A stretch of 30,410 nucleotides of DNA, taken from assembly GCA_048213135.1 (NCBI GenBank), contig PS015018.1, forward strand, positions 176,462 through 206,871, in the 5' to 3' direction. This DNA is from Reclinomonas americana ATCC 50394 (Eukaryota; Jakobida; Jakobea; Jakobida). Below, in pieces: positions 29,217 to 30,410 of this stretch. The notes under the pieces are model-generated. The model had not been told where the DNA came from. It saw only the letters and a program-made list of their open reading frames with translations, and ran no database searches. Made by a program: the position numbers and the translations under genes. Each line of letters opens with the position of its first letter. Position 1 is the stretch's first letter.

Positions 29217-30263
29217 TCAGTTCGGGTGCAGCACACTGCTGTACATCGAGGCTGCGCGCAAAGGATGAGAGACTGACACATCGGAGAAAGCCACACGTAG
29301 CAGCAGCACGCACCGAGATCGTCGAACACGCTGAGGCTGAACTGCTTCACCAACTTGACGCAGAACTCGGTGCAGCGCACGCTATTGCCCTGGCTGTCGA
29401 TGAGCGGCGAGTAGATCGCAATGCCCATGCGGTTCGGGATCACAGCCTGGAATTACAGAATGAGACATCCATTCCACGACAAGGACATGTGTGTGGGGCG
29501 GGTGCGGGAGAGACGCAACGACCAGGCTGCCAGCAATGCCGCTCTTGGCCGGCACACCGACTGTGAAGGCCCACTCGCCGCTAAAGTCGTACATGCCGCA
29601 GTTGTACATGATGGCCAGCGTGTCTTTGACAGTGCGCGGGTTGAAGACGCGCTCCTGAGTCGTCGGGCACACGCCGCCGTTGGCCAGCGTGGCGGACATG
29701 ATGGAGAGGGCGGGGGTGTCACACTGCATGGCGCACATCTGCGATATGGTGCAAGTGTGGGTGCGGGGAAATCATGCGAGATCAAGCACTGTCGAATTAC
29801 GAAAGACACACACAACCCAGTCCTCATCCCTCACTCCTCCCTCACGCATACACACCTGCAGGTAGAAATCAACGCAGTCGCCGAGCTTGGAGTCCTCCAA
29901 ACCCTTCACGCCAGCGCGGCGCATAAAGTGGGCCAGCGCACAGTTGCGGTCGCAGTTGGCGTGCTCCGACAGGTACACGGGCTGGTTGAAGTGGATCGGC
30001 GAGTTGCCGGCCACTCGAGAGAGCGCCGACTGCACAAACGAGAAGCGATCGCCCGGCTTGCTGTCCGGTCGGATCATGGAGGCCATCACAATGCCGCCCG
30101 TGTTGAGCAGCGGGTTGTGCGGCAGGTCGTTGGCGTTCAACGCGAACGCGTTGAAGGCCTGGCCTGACGGCTCGCGACCGATGCGTGTGTCCACGACATC
30201 AATGCCCACGTCCTCGCACAGCTGCACGCACTCACTCTTCAGCACACCTTCTTCTTCTTCTTG
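29217..30263 (-). CDS. Glutaminase (serine-dependent, GLS/GlsA family), C-terminal part
   Basis: Minus-strand exons 30263-29856, 29738-29520, 29446-29314 and 29251-29217 are seen; the 5' part lies beyond the window. Conserved blocks run in family order: IGREPSGQAFN, LPHNPLLNTGG, YLSEHANCDRNCALAHFMRR, DFYLQ, ATLANGGVCPTTQERVF, NCGMYDFSGEWAF, GVPAKSGIAGS, GNSVRCTEFCVKLV. Relative to human GLS numbering these include the Asn of the LNTGG block, the Glu and Asn of SEHANCDRN, and the Tyr of DFYLQ and GMYDFSG. The catalytic Ser-x-x-Lys lies in missing upstream exons. The enzyme hydrolyses glutamine to glutamate and ammonia, usually in mitochondria in animals; targeting cannot be judged here. There are no C-terminal ankyrin repeats: after the last block the protein ends within about a dozen residues (SMYSSVLHPN). 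One donor is GTTGCGT. Confidence 0.92.
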
Positions 30264-30274
30264 CTGGTTGTTAG

Positions 30275-30410
<136 letters not shown>

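Noticed and set aside
1192-29519. GTTGCGT introns as introner-type mobile introns
   Set aside because: Beyond the heptamer and a common (C/T)GCAG end, the intron bodies share no sequence, so only the splice site is conserved.

Overview
This is nuclear DNA from an intron-rich unicellular eukaryote. Almost every gene is split by short introns, mostly 57-90 nt, with GT...AG ends. Coding exons favour G/C in third codon positions. Introns and spacers are full of CT, CA and CAG microsatellites. The gene set is eukaryotic: COP9 signalosome subunit 5, an Rh-type ammonium channel, adenylosuccinate synthetase, glutaminase, a SET/post-SET methyltransferase and an FG-GAP propeller protein. I cannot name the species; a free-living protist (for example of the holozoan or apusozoan type) is my guess only. 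The sequence is a draft scaffold with six N gaps (12444-13086, 13731-14490, 15802-15916, 18678-18758, 19336-19645, 21007-21026).

Layout. 1-2388 (+): 3' part of a GPI-phospholipase-D-like FG-GAP protein. 2547-4393 (+): secreted protein with two GT32 glycosyltransferase modules. 4428-6483 (-): eight-exon FkbM-type methyltransferase with a signal sequence. 6486-6969 (+): tiny collagen-like Gly-X-Y protein, nearly head-to-head with the methyltransferase. 7749-8693 (-): intronless NmrA-like NAD(P)-binding protein. 8935-12119 (+): Rh ammonium channel with an unusual N-terminal extension. 12282 to about 13122 (+): gene remnant broken by a gap. 13243-13730 (-): SET-domain protein cut by a gap. 14663-15952 (-): secreted protein of unknown function. 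16108-18281 (+): CSN5. 18386-20473 (+): adenylosuccinate synthetase, whose two middle exons lie backwards between two gaps. About 20622-20970 (-): weak small membrane-protein candidate. 21172-29016 (+): a very large ankyrin/repeat protein that I assemble as one 15-exon gene of 2240 residues. 29217-30263 (-): 3' part of glutaminase.

The exon models are manual. They are supported by matching intron phases: the complete models sum to whole codons (GT32 569 aa, FkbM 527 aa, collagen-like 94 aa, Rh 670 aa, CSN5 352 aa, ADSS 442 aa after flipping the inverted piece, ankyrin protein 2240 aa). There is no operon logic. Functional themes are nitrogen handling (Rh channel, glutaminase, adenylosuccinate synthetase) and the cell surface or secretory pathway (FG-GAP protein, GT32 protein, FkbM protein, collagen-like protein, 14663 gene).

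The strongest observations are: the mis-oriented contig inside adenylosuccinate synthetase; a recurrent seven-base 5' splice site GTTGCGT in at least ten introns of eight genes; the collagen-like gene with an 18-nt exon and split glycine codons; the N-terminally extended Rh channel; a 743-nt almost pure pyrimidine intron in CSN5; and nine tandem 36-residue repeats in the large ankyrin protein.
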